Below, piece by piece: positions 57,063-64,000 of a stretch of DNA of 64,000 nucleotides. Source of the stretch: Pseudomonadota bacterium (GTDB lineage Bacteria; Pseudomonadota; Gammaproteobacteria; Burkholderiales; Rhodocyclaceae). The translations under genes and the position numbers were made by a program. Each line of letters begins with the position of its first letter. Position 1 is the first letter of the stretch. The notes beneath the pieces are model-generated. The model did not search any database, was not told the origin of the DNA, and saw nothing but the letters and a program-made list of their open reading frames with translations. Location of the stretch: the NCBI GenBank assembly GCA_026399515.1, contig JAPLQT010000117.1, positions 240,117 through 304,116 on the forward strand. The letters are read 5' to 3'.

Positions 57063-58010
57063 TCAGCGGAACAGGAACTGCGGTGTGGGATTGGTCGCGC
57101 TCGGGTTGTTGCTGCCGTGGATCTGGGTATGGCAGTTCAGACAAGCCCGCCCCTGGGTCACGGAAGCGCCGTTCCAGCCTATGTTGTTGGGCGTCGGCGC
57201 CTGGCCGTATAGCAGCGCCTGTGACGGTACGTGCGGCGTATGGCACTGCTGGCAGAGGAAGGGCGGGCGCACCTTGAGCATGCTTTCGGCGGTGGTGCCG
57301 TGCGGATTGTGGCAGATGGTGCAGTCGTCATTGACCGGCTCGTGGTTATGCACGAATGGGCCGCGCTTCTCCATGTGGCAGGTGTAGCAGGTGTCGACGA
57401 CGCTGTCGCGCTTCATCAGTTTCGGGCCGGCCGAGCCATGCACGTTGTGGCAGTCCGAGCAGCCCATCTTGCCTTCCGGCACCGGGTGATGAGAAGGACG
57501 ATTGGCCTGGGCCCGCTGTTCCTTGTGGCAGGTGTAGCAGACGTCCGGCTGGGTGCGTTTGTCGCGCACCTTGTCTTTTCCGGAGTGAACCTGGTGACAT
57601 GAGGAGCAGCTCACATCCCTGGCCTGATGCTGGCTGCCCATCCACAACATGCGTTTGGCATCCTTCTGGTGGCAGCTCAGGCAAGCGCCATTGCGCGCAT
57701 CGGGAGAAGTCTTGCCCTTGCGGCCGTAGGTGATATCCGGCAGAGGGGAAGTGTCGCCCTTGCCGGCGCCCTTCAGGTGCGTTTCGCTTGAGCCATGGCA
57801 GTTGGTGCAGGTTGGCGTCCGTTTGTCCGCGTTGGTGCCGTGTTTGGTTTTGCCCATCAGCAGCAGATCGGGGCCGTCGCCTTCATCGTGGCAGGCCGTA
57901 CATTTGGCATCGCCGTTGAGGAACAAGTCATCGGCGGCCAGGGCCGGTGGAACACTCCCCAAAACACCCATGAGAAGGAACCCGGTCATCGCCTGTCGCA
58001 GTAGCTTCAT
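57063..58010 (-). CDS. mtrA: MtrA/DmsE-family periplasmic decaheme cytochrome c
   Basis: The product is 315 residues from the ATG at 58010; an ATG at 58022 would add four residues. The signal peptide ends PALA-ADDLF. Ten CXXCH motifs are seen: CTACH, CTNCH, CLSCH, CSSCH, CYTCH, CSDCH, CYTCH, CTICH, CQQCH and CLNCH, with spacing and C terminus (THIHGSN-like TQIHGSNNPS) of the MtrA/MtoA/PioA family. It forms the haem wire inside the MtrB barrel. An FNR-type box lies 120 bp upstream, and mtrB follows in the same operon. Confidence 0.95.
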   Translation of the reverse strand: MKLLRQAMTGFLLMGVLGSVPPALAADDLFLNGDAKCTACHDEGDGPDLLLMGKTKHGTNADKRTPTCTNCHGSSETHLKGAGKGDTSPLPDITYGRKGKTSPDARNGACLSCHQKDAKRMLWMGSQHQARDVSCSSCHQVHSGKDKVRDKRTQPDVCYTCHKEQRAQANRPSHHPVPEGKMGCSDCHNVHGSAGPKLMKRDSVVDTCYTCHMEKRGPFVHNHEPVNDDCTICHNPHGTTAESMLKVRPPFLCQQCHTPHVPSQALLYGQAPTPNNIGWNGASVTQGRACLNCHTQIHGSNNPSATNPTPQFLFR

Positions 58011-58129
58011 ATATTTTTCCATCGGCTGGTTGAATGCGTACACTGCCCATGCCCGTGTTCCTGATGATCTGGGCCACGGATCCATTTTCTGCTTGCCCGC
58101 GATTCTCAAGGAGGCGGTATGCCGGAGGC

Positions 58130-58143
58130 TTGATTTAGGTCAA
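58130..58143 (-). promoter_or_regulatory. FNR/ANR-type box upstream of mtrA
   Basis: TTGATTTAGGTCAA, nine of ten to consensus. A GATTCT element at 58101 lies 29 bp toward the gene; on the minus strand this gives a GAGAAT -10 centred 32 bp from the box centre, class II spacing. Confidence 0.75.
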
Positions 58144-58194
58144 CCCCCCGGCTCTAAGGCTTGATTTGTTGCAAAAATTGTAACACCCATCGCG

Positions 58195-58692
58195 CTATTC
58201 GGGGATCGCCAGCCGCCGATACTGACCGCCCTGGAATACCAGCGGCGAACTATCCTGATAACGATATCTTTCCACCCGGCCGACGAAGATCAAGTGATCG
58301 CCGCCAGCATGGCGCGTCTCGTTACGGCATTCAAACCGGGCACAGCAACCCCTCAGCAGCGGGGCGCCGCCGCTGCCCGAATCGAACTCCAGGTTGGCAA
58401 AGCGGTTTTCGTGTCCGTCATCACTGGGTTTGGCGAAAAGAATCGACAGATCGGTCTGGTCGGCCGCCAGTACATTGACCGCGTAGTGGCTGCAACGCTC
58501 GAAGACCGCCAGGGCAGGCGTGTAAAGCGACAGGCTCCACAGGACCAGCGGCGGATCGAGCGACACTGAGGCGAAAGAATTGATGGTGAGTCCCGCCAAT
58601 GCGCCGTCGACGTCGCGTGCCGTGACGATTGTGACGCCGGTGGCAAAGCTGCCCAGCGCGGTGCGGAAATCCCGCGTATCGAATGCATTCAT
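58195..58692 (-). CDS. Flavin reductase family protein
   Basis: The protein is 165 residues from the ATG at 58692; in-frame ATGs at 58716 and 58734 are alternatives. The flavin-reductase-like FMN-binding fold is clear: RDFRTALGSFATGVTIVTARD, GLTINSFASVSLDPPLVLWSL, YAVNVLAADQTDLSILFA and HLIFVGRVERY. Such enzymes reduce FMN or FAD with NAD(P)H, often for a monooxygenase partner not seen here. Given the EET genes next door, a link to secreted flavin shuttles is possible but unsupported. Confidence 0.88.
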   Translation of the reverse strand: MNAFDTRDFRTALGSFATGVTIVTARDVDGALAGLTINSFASVSLDPPLVLWSLSLYTPALAVFERCSHYAVNVLAADQTDLSILFAKPSDDGHENRFANLEFDSGSGGAPLLRGCCARFECRNETRHAGGDHLIFVGRVERYRYQDSSPLVFQGGQYRRLAIPE

Positions 58693-58740
58693 CTCGATCA
58701 ATTTTTCAACTTTCATGGGGAGGCAAGCCGGCATCCTCGA

Positions 58741-58798
58741 CTAGCACCCCAAAAACAGATTCGGGCACTGGTGCCCGCACTTGGGTCTGGGGTACTAG
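58741..58798 (+). promoter_or_regulatory. Nested inverted repeats upstream of purT
   Basis: An inner hairpin CGGGCAC-TG-GTGCCCG (58762-58777) sits within an outer imperfect repeat CTAGCACCCC / GGGGTACTAG (58741-58750 with 58789-58798). A 13-bp palindrome AATTGGTCCAATT follows at about 58799-58811. Together they may form an operator or leader structure in the flavin reductase-purT gap. Confidence 0.4.
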
Positions 58799-58828
58799 AA
58801 TTGGTCCAATTATTTTAAGGGAGTATTC

Positions 58829-60049
58829 ATGAATATCGGCACCCCGCTTTCCCCCTCGGCCACCCGCGTAATGCTGCTCGGCAGCGGCGAACTCGGCAAG
58901 GAAGTCATTATCGCCTTGCAGCGCCTCGGCGTCGAGGTAATCGCCGTCGATCGCTATGCCAATGCGCCGGGCATGCAGGTGGCGCACCGCAGCCATGTGG
59001 TCACCATGACCGATGGCGAGGCCTTGCGCGCCGTTATCGAAAAGGAACGGCCGCATCTGGTGGTGCCGGAGATCGAGGCAATCGCCACCGAGATGCTGCT
59101 GGAGATCGAGCGGGAAGGCATCGCCGAAGTCATTCCGACGGCGCGCGCGGCGCGCCTGACCATGAACCGCGAAGGCATCCGCTGCCTGGCCGCGGAGGAA
59201 CTCGGCCTGCCGACTTCGCCCTACGAGTTCGCCGACTCGCTGGCGGAATTGCAGGCGGCAATCGACAACACTGCCGGCGGCATCGGCTACCCGTGCGTGG
59301 TGAAACCGGTGATGTCGTCCTCCGGCAAGGGGCAGTCGCTGATCAAGTCGCCGCAGGACGTGGAAAAGGCCTGGGACCATGCCTGCGCCGGCGGCCGGGT
59401 CAAACAGAATCGCGTCATCGTCGAGGGCTTCATCGATTTCGATTATGAGATCACCCTGCTTACGGTGCGGGCCATCGGCGCCGCGGGAACGGTCGAAACG
59501 TATTTTTGCGAACCGATCGGGCATGTCCAGATCAATGGCGACTACGTCGAATCCTGGCAGCCGATGGCCATGACGCCGCGCGCCCTGGAGAAGTCGCGGG
59601 AGATCGCCGCGGCGGTCACCGGCAATCTCGGCGGGCGCGGCATCTTCGGCGTCGAGCTGTTCATCAAAGGCGACCAGGTGTGGTTCTCCGAGGTCAGCCC
59701 ACGGCCGCACGACACCGGGCTGGTGACGCTGTGCTCGCAGCGCCTGTCCGAGTTCGAATTGCACGCCCGCGCCATCCTCGGCCTGCCGGTGGATGTCTCG
59801 CTACGCATGCCGGGAGCATCGGCGGTGATCTACGGCGGCATCCAAGAAACGGGCATTGCCTTCGAAGGCGTCGCCGAGGCGCTGGCGGTGCCGCAATCCG
59901 ACCTGCGCCTGTTCGGCAAACCGGAAAGTTTCGTCAAGCGGCGCATGGGCGTGGCGGTCGCCAACGCGCCCACCACAGACGAGGCGCGGGCGCGCGCCAA
60001 GCTCGCGGCGAGCCGGGTGCGGCCGGTCAAAGCGGGCAAAGCGGAGTAG
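58829..60049 (+). CDS. purT: Formate-dependent phosphoribosylglycinamide formyltransferase
   Basis: The 406-residue ATP-grasp enzyme uses formate and ATP to formylate GAR in purine synthesis. Signatures: [55 protein letters not shown] (phosphate loop), [24 protein letters not shown], and the C-terminal [16 protein letters not shown]. The Shine-Dalgarno AAGGGAG lies upstream. It uses free formate instead of formyl-THF. Confidence 0.97.
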   Translation: MNIGTPLSPSATRVMLLGSGELGKEVIIALQRLGVEVIAVDRYANAPGMQVAHRSHVVTMTDGEALRAVIEKERPHLVVPEIEAIATEMLLEIEREGIAEVIPTARAARLTMNREGIRCLAAEELGLPTSPYEFADSLAELQAAIDNTAGGIGYPCVVKPVMSSSGKGQSLIKSPQDVEKAWDHACAGGRVKQNRVIVEGFIDFDYEITLLTVRAIGAAGTVETYFCEPIGHVQINGDYVESWQPMAMTPRALEKSREIAAAVTGNLGGRGIFGVELFIKGDQVWFSEVSPRPHDTGLVTLCSQRLSEFELHARAILGLPVDVSLRMPGASAVIYGGIQETGIAFEGVAEALAVPQSDLRLFGKPESFVKRRMGVAVANAPTTDEARARAKLAASRVRPVKAGKAE

Positions 60050-60055
60050 AAGCGT

Positions 60056-60349
60056 TCAGACGCAGCCGGTGGGCTTGGGCAATCCGCCGTACTTGGTGAT
60101 AGGTTTCATCGGCCCGGTCAGCCAGAGTTCGAAGATGGCCTTCTGATCCATCTCGACATATTTGGCGAATTTGCGGATCGGCGGCACCACGTTGAACTCT
60201 TCGTAATACTCGCGGGCCTTGACGATCTGTCGCCACTTCACTTCGTCCAACTCGAATTCGTCGACATCGGCCATGGCGCGGGCGATTTCGGGGGTCCAGC
60301 TGTTCATGTCGGCGAGGTAGCCATCGCCATCGCGTTCGGGAATATTCAT
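60056..60349 (-). CDS. tusE: TusE/DsrC-family sulfur-relay protein
   Basis: The 97-residue protein has the DsrC fold (GYLADMNSWTPEIARAMADVDEFEL, YYEEFNVVPPIRKFAKYV) and a C-terminal arm GLPKPTGCV with the conserved penultimate Cys. The second Cys of true DsrC, 11 residues earlier, is missing (ITKYGG there), so it fits TusE, which passes sulfur to MnmA for tRNA 2-thiouridine. No dsr genes are nearby. It is convergent with purT, 6 bp between stops. Confidence 0.88.
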   Translation of the reverse strand: MNIPERDGDGYLADMNSWTPEIARAMADVDEFELDEVKWRQIVKAREYYEEFNVVPPIRKFAKYVEMDQKAIFELWLTGPMKPITKYGGLPKPTGCV

Positions 60350-60482
60350 CGATCATCCTCAAATAATTCTGCCGGCCGCTTGAACAGAACGTAGCTGCGA
60401 CCGGTCGTTGTTGATCAAGATTCGCCGATATTAGATAATAGTGTAGCGTTTTAGTCAACTTAAGACGGGATTGCGTGCCTGC

Positions 60483-61550
60483 ATGGCGACAAACCAGAAC
60501 CAAACATTTTCGACAAAATTGATCACCTGGCACAAGCGGCACGGTCGCCACGACCTGCCCTGGCAACAGACGCAGGATGCTTATCGTGTCTGGCTGTCGG
60601 AGATCATGCTGCAGCAGACCCAGGTTGCCACCGTCATTGCGTATTACCGGCGCTTCCTCGCTCGCTTCCCGACGCTGCCAGATCTGGCGGCGGCGCCGGT
60701 GGAGGAGGTCATGGGCTTGTGGAGCGGGCTCGGCTACTATGCCCGGGCGCGCAACCTGCACCGTTGCACCCAGGTCGTCATGGACCGGTACGATGGCCGG
60801 TTTCCGCAAGATCCCGACATCATTGCGGAGCTGCCCGGCATCGGCCGCTCCACCGCCAACGCGATCGCCGTCTTCTGCTTTGGCGCGCGCCAGCCGATCC
60901 TCGACGGCAACGTCAAGCGCGTGCTGTGCCGCACCCATGGCATCACCGGTTTCCCGGGCGCACCGGCGACCGAGAAAGCGCTGTGGGCTTTGGCGGAGAC
61001 GCTATTGCCGCGGCGCGATGCGGCAAGCTACATCCAGGCGCAAATGGATCTTGGCGCCATGATTTGCACCAGGAACAAACCCGCCTGCCTGAGTGCCGAG
61101 TCGAATTGCCCGTTGTCCGATATCTGTGTGGCGAACGCAGAGAACCGTGTGACCGAGCTGCCCCAGGCGAAGCCGCGCAAGAGCCTGCCCCATCGCGAAT
61201 CGCGAGTCCTGCTGCTCCACCAGGGTGATCGCGTGTTGCTCGAACGCCGCCCGCCGAGCGGCATCTGGGGCGGCTTGCTGAGCCTGCCGGAAATTGCCGC
61301 CGGGGTCAATCCTGCTGTGCATGCGGCACAGGCGCTGGGCTGCGACATCAGCCGCTTCCATGCCCTGCCGCCGTTGCGCCACAACTTCACGCATTTTCGG
61401 CTGACCTTGCTGCCCTTGTCGGGCGCAGTCTCATTGCTGCCACGCGCGGCGGAGGCGGCGGGCCATTCCTGGCTGAAGAGGGAGGATATCGACGCGGCCG
61501 GGCTGCCGACACCGGTGCGCAAGATTCTCAAGGCCTTCTTCGGCCGATAA
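60483..61550 (+). CDS. mutY: Adenine DNA glycosylase MutY
   Basis: The 355-residue product has the HhH-GPD catalytic domain with the Glu of WLSEIMLQQTQVATVI, the HhH ELPGIGRSTANAIA and the catalytic Asp of PILDGNVKRVLCR. A NUDIX-like C-terminal domain (VLLLHQGDRVLLERRPPSGIWGGLLSLPE) follows. It removes A opposite 8-oxoG. The cluster cysteines read CTRNKPACLSAESNCPLSDIC, giving C-X6-C-X6-C-X5-C instead of the usual C-X6-C-X2-C-X5-C. The ATG at 60483 is preferred over a TTG at 60471. Confidence 0.95.
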   Translation: MATNQNQTFSTKLITWHKRHGRHDLPWQQTQDAYRVWLSEIMLQQTQVATVIAYYRRFLARFPTLPDLAAAPVEEVMGLWSGLGYYARARNLHRCTQVVMDRYDGRFPQDPDIIAELPGIGRSTANAIAVFCFGARQPILDGNVKRVLCRTHGITGFPGAPATEKALWALAETLLPRRDAASYIQAQMDLGAMICTRNKPACLSAESNCPLSDICVANAENRVTELPQAKPRKSLPHRESRVLLLHQGDRVLLERRPPSGIWGGLLSLPEIAAGVNPAVHAAQALGCDISRFHALPPLRHNFTHFRLTLLPLSGAVSLLPRAAEAAGHSWLKREDIDAAGLPTPVRKILKAFFGR

Positions 61551-61587
61551 GTTGCGTGGTGGCCGGGCGAAAGAGATTCGCCCGGGA

Positions 61588-62451
61588 TCAAGCAGTCAGT
61601 GCCCGATGCCTCACCAGCACATGCGCGGGCGTAGGCGCCAGTCCTCCGAAGTGCTTGGTCAGGCGCTCGGCGAGATACACCGACCGATGCTGGCCGCCGG
61701 TGCAGCCGATGGCGACAGTCAAATAGGAACGCGAATCACGGATATAGGCCGGCAGCCAGTCGGCGATGAAGCGACGGATGTCGTCGCACATGCGTTCGAC
61801 TTCGGGTTGTGCTTCGAGAAAATCCACCACTGCCGCGTCGCGACCCGTCAGCGAGCGCAGTTGGGGATCGTAGTACGGATTGGGCAGGCAACGAACGTCG
61901 AAGACCATGTCGGCATCCAGCGGCAAGCCGTGTTTGTAGCCGAAGGACTCGAACAGCAGAGTCAGCGTGGCGCCCGCCACCGGGGAACCGAGCAAGGCAA
62001 AATCCCTGACGAAGGCACGCAAGGCATTCGGCTTCAGGTTGCTGGTGTCGATATGATGGCCAAGCCCGGCGATATTTTCCAGCCCTTCGCGTTCGCGAAC
62101 GATTGCCTCCGCCAGGGTCGTTTCCTGATTGGCGAGTGGATGGCGGCGGCGGGTTTCCGAAAATCGCTGAATCAGCACTTCATCGCGGGCGTCGATGAAA
62201 ATGAAGCGCGACTCGATACCGCGGCCGCGCAACTCCCGCAGTTGCGCCGGCAGACCGGCCGTGCTGGCGCCGCTACGCATGTCCACGGCGACGGCGACGT
62301 AGTCATAACCCTCGCCGCGCAGTTGCTCGACCAAGGGTCCGAGCAGCTGCGCCGGCAGATTATCCACGCAGTAGTAGCCGGAATCCTCCAGAACGTTGAG
62401 AGCGATGCTCTTGCCGGAGCCGGACAGACCGCTGATCAGTATGAGTTGCAT
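61588..62451 (-). CDS. rapZ: RNase adapter / nucleotide-binding protein RapZ
   Basis: The product is 287 residues from the ATG at 62451; the frame continues upstream, but this start gives the family's N terminus MQLILISGLSGSGKSIALNVLED with Walker A. Other signatures: DNLPAQLLGPL, RRHPLA, SFGYKHGLPLDADMVFDVRCLPNP, and the C-terminal IGCTGGQHRSVYLAERL. RapZ binds GlmZ-type small RNAs and guides RNase E in enterobacteria; in other bacteria it is called YvcJ-like. Confidence 0.95.
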   Translation of the reverse strand: MQLILISGLSGSGKSIALNVLEDSGYYCVDNLPAQLLGPLVEQLRGEGYDYVAVAVDMRSGASTAGLPAQLRELRGRGIESRFIFIDARDEVLIQRFSETRRRHPLANQETTLAEAIVREREGLENIAGLGHHIDTSNLKPNALRAFVRDFALLGSPVAGATLTLLFESFGYKHGLPLDADMVFDVRCLPNPYYDPQLRSLTGRDAAVVDFLEAQPEVERMCDDIRRFIADWLPAYIRDSRSYLTVAIGCTGGQHRSVYLAERLTKHFGGLAPTPAHVLVRHRALTA

Positions 62452-62591
62452 GGGCGCAAGCATAGCCAATCCCGGCGCTGCTGTCATTTCCGGCAGTGTT
62501 TTCCATGGACGGCGGGGGGTAAAACGCGCTATGCTTGCGACCCTTCGCAATCGTCGTCACAGATGGTTGGCATACCGTTCTCCGAAGGAAA

Positions 62592-62630
62592 GCGCTCGTA
62601 GCTCAACGGATAGAGTACTGGCCTCCGAAG
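62592..62630 (+). pseudogene. Truncated duplicate of the tRNA-Arg 5' half
   Basis: The 39 nt from GCGCTCG to the anticodon loop ...CTCCGAAG are identical to the first 39 nt of the tRNA-Arg gene 106 bp downstream. The match stops at the 3' side of the anticodon stem; no T arm or acceptor 3' strand follows, so it cannot fold as a tRNA. Confidence 0.85.
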
Positions 62631-62697
62631 GCAAGGGTCATTTCCCCAGAGTGCGCTAAAATGACGACTGCTCTCATCGAGTAACATTCCTCCCAAC

Positions 62698-62773
62698 GCG
62701 CTCGTAGCTCAACGGATAGAGTACTGGCCTCCGAAGCCAGGGGTTGTGGGTTCGATTCCCGCCGGGCGCACCA
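62698..62773 (+). tRNA. tRNA-Arg (anticodon CCG)
   Basis: A complete cloverleaf is present: acceptor GCGCTCG / CGGGCGC with one G-U pair, D arm GCTC...GAGT, anticodon stem CTGGC / GCCAG around loop CTCCGAA (anticodon CCG), and T arm GTGGG-TTCGATT-CCCGC. The discriminator is A, with encoded CCA at 62771-62773. Confidence 0.96.
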
Positions 62774-63323
62774 GTTCCACGCCAGATCTAAGTTTCAAGG
62801 TGTTTAGGCCATCGATCTTTGTGGCTATTTATCCGTTTGACATGAACGGCAAGTATTCATGTGCGCAAAGATATGGGGTGACTCAGTCACGAAGGCCCAG
62901 GGGTCGATGAAACACTGCGGGTATTTTTCGTGACTACAGTGCGACCAATCTGTGACCATCCCGTGACCACGGGGATTTAGGTTATTTGTATCCGGCCCGA
63001 ATTTGAGGTTTGCTCTCCGAGACTCGGTCGCCGAACTTCCCTGTTAACGACAAGGCTTGCTTATCGGGGCTTGCCGGTGCGATTCTCCCTCAGTAGAGGC
63101 ACTCCAGCTAACGATGGCAACTGTCCAATCCTCGGAGGCGACATTGGTGTTTCTACCAATTTGGTCCACTGTGCATCCAGAACCAGCGGTTGGCCCGCTG
63201 ACAACGATCGAACGACCGCCTCATCCACATACTTCGATCACCCAATGTTGACGTTGCGATTTTCATATTGAACGACCGACGTTGCCAATTCGGTGGTTAT
63301 CAATGGGGGTGAAAAATGCGAAC
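62774..63323. other. Gene-poor stretch downstream of tRNA-Arg
   Basis: About 550 bp without a convincing gene. It is less GC-rich by eye than the rest of the window. Short frames exist (for example 63057-63251) but show no family features. Position after a tRNA suggests an island boundary, yet I see no integrase fragment or second copy of the tRNA 3' end. Confidence 0.5.
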
Positions 63324-63803
63324 TTAAACGCGGAATACCTGCCACCATTTGTTCAGATAGCGCCCGGCATAGGCTTGCTCCAGCGCATTGATAAGAGCTT
63401 CCGTGTGAAGCGAGATGTCGCTGAGTAACCTACTTGTCGAGGGTTGCGCTTGGAACCTGCTCGGATCAAAGTTCTTAAGCGTAATGCCGCTGCGGAACTG
63501 CCGAAGGACAAGTGGTGAAATACACAACAATGACAGCGGCTGTCTTGCAATGGTAGTAATCACGCGGTCAATTTCCGCGACCAAGTTGCGCGCTTCATCC
63601 GGCCTATGGTTAGGAGACTGGTGGAACGCAATCGAACGCTTCTCGATCTCGAGAATGTGTTCGACAATCTTGGATTTGAGATCACGGATTTCCTTCTGTC
63701 GCTCGCGGGTGAGAGTGAGGTAGTGAACAATGACCCATCCCGCAACAATTAAGAGCCAAGTGATCAATTGACTCACGAGAAAGGCCTCGTATCGATTAGG
63801 CAT
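63324..63803 (-). CDS. Single-span membrane protein of unknown function
   Basis: The 159-residue product has one N-terminal membrane helix (residues 10-31, VSQLITWLLIVAGWVIVHYL), then a charged coiled-coil (RERQKEIRDLKSKIVEHILEIEKR) and a helical C-terminal part. I do not recognise the family. Its start overlaps the end of the STAS-like gene by 8 nt, so the two form an operon and probably a functional pair. Less GC-rich than the neighbouring core genes, in line with acquired DNA. Confidence 0.65.
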   Translation of the reverse strand: MPNRYEAFLVSQLITWLLIVAGWVIVHYLTLTRERQKEIRDLKSKIVEHILEIEKRSIAFHQSPNHRPDEARNLVAEIDRVITTIARQPLSLLCISPLVLRQFRSGITLKNFDPSRFQAQPSTSRLLSDISLHTEALINALEQAYAGRYLNKWWQVFRV

Positions 63804-64000
63804 CCGCTTCCGGGTCGTTGCCGTGTTTGATGTACTCGTCGATTTCCTCGACTAGGCTCTTGTCCGCAGACTGGGTTTTGAGCAACTTCAGGATATCGGA
63901 AATCGGAAGGCCATTTCGAACAAGGCCGCCAAACGCCTCCTCAAGAAATGACGATCCGTAGCCACGCACGCCATCTAACTCAACTGACACCTCGTCCCCA
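63796..64000 (-). CDS. STAS-like (DUF4325) protein, C-terminal part, cut by window edge
   Basis: The frame is open to the window end, so the 5' part is missing. The readable part contains VSVELDGVRGYGSSFLEEAFGGLV, the core of the DUF4325 STAS-like domain with its Gly-Ser-Ser-Phe-Leu-Glu-Glu-Ala run. A short helical tail ends HGNDPEADA. STAS-like proteins of this family often accompany GHKL-type ATPase partners in accessory regions; such a partner may lie upstream, outside the window. The GTG at 63990 is an internal Val rather than the likely start. Confidence 0.7.
   Translation of the reverse strand, partial: GDEVSVELDGVRGYGSSFLEEAFGGLVRNGLPISDILKLLKTQSADKSLVEEIDEYIKHGNDPEADA

Noticed and set aside
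54851-58010. Assignment as an iron-oxidation (Mto/Pio) system
   Set aside because: MtrAB-type genes are shared by oxidisers and reducers; three MtrC/OmcA lipoproteins and a CbcL-like protein favour reduction, but direction cannot be decided from sequence.
60056-60349. DsrC of a dissimilatory sulfur pathway
   Set aside because: The second conserved Cys of true DsrC is absent and no dsr genes are nearby, so TusE is the better call.
62592-62670. A second functional tRNA-Arg
   Set aside because: Only the 5' half is present; the anticodon stem, T arm and acceptor 3' strand cannot form.

Overview
The window is high-GC bacterial chromosome. Gene families, gene order and protein style (NtrB/GlnA with a DUF4124 gene, GluQ, PurT, RapZ, split T2SS loci) point to a betaproteobacterium, perhaps of the Rhodocyclales/Nitrosomonadales kind. 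The species cannot be fixed from the sequence alone. Nearly everything between 10.9 and 58.1 kb concerns protein secretion across the outer membrane and extracellular electron transfer (EET); the two ends are mainly housekeeping genes.

Layout. 0-10.8 kb: ntrB (partial), a DUF4124 protein and glnA, the last with a readable sigma-54 promoter and two NtrC boxes. Then come a CDF cation exporter, a rhodanese, nadA, an isolated gspN, a DUF1624 membrane protein, an endonuclease/exonuclease/phosphatase, a cardiolipin synthase, a CoA-binding protein and gluQ. 10.9-21.2 kb: a compact plus-strand type II secretion operon, gspL-M-D-C-E-F-G-H-I-J-K (T2SS-1). 21.2-26.1 kb: inner-membrane and periplasmic electron-transfer genes on the minus strand: two tetraheme NapC/NirT (CymA-type) quinol dehydrogenases, two monoheme cytochromes, and a fusion of nine c-haem motifs with a cytochrome-b561-like membrane domain, resembling Geobacter CbcL. 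26.2-39.1 kb: a second T2SS (T2SS-2), gspC-D-E-F-G-H-I-J-K-L-M on the minus strand with divergent gspA-gspB. In this operon gspE is frameshifted by a deletion of about 50 nt, gspF lacks about 11 codons, the gspG leader carries a 19-bp duplication, and an unexplained 284-nt spacer full of interleaved inverted repeats lies between gspE and gspF. 39.1-45.0 kb: a DUF3108 protein and a GtrA / GtrB-like glycosyltransferase / large membrane protein group, probably for surface polysaccharide. 45.1-58.1 kb: the outer-membrane conduit: three decaheme OmcA/MtrC-family lipoproteins, an MtrB/PioB-type beta-barrel and a decaheme MtrA/DmsE-type cytochrome. 58.2-62.5 kb: flavin reductase, purT, tusE, mutY and rapZ. 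62.6-64 kb: a tRNA-Arg(CCG) preceded by a truncated copy of its own 5' half, then a sparse region and a two-gene STAS-like/membrane-protein operon running off the end, which looks like the edge of an island.

How it fits together (inference). Quinol would be oxidised by the NapC/NirT proteins and/or the CbcL-like protein. Electrons would cross the periplasm through small cytochromes to MtrA, pass through MtrB, and reach the surface decahemes. In Shewanella, T2SS is known to be needed to place MtrC/OmcA on the cell surface, so the two T2SS loci beside the cytochromes make functional sense. The c-type haem motifs in the window total 59. Upstream of mtrA, two of the mtrC-like genes and one monoheme cytochrome gene are FNR/ANR-type boxes. 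Three of these share the form TTGATNTAGGTCAA, with a conserved GATTCT element 28-29 bp away, which suggests coordinated anaerobic control. The whole reads as an anaerobic metal-reduction (or reversible EET) island. Several frame disruptions need to be separated from assembly error before T2SS-2 is called functional or dead.
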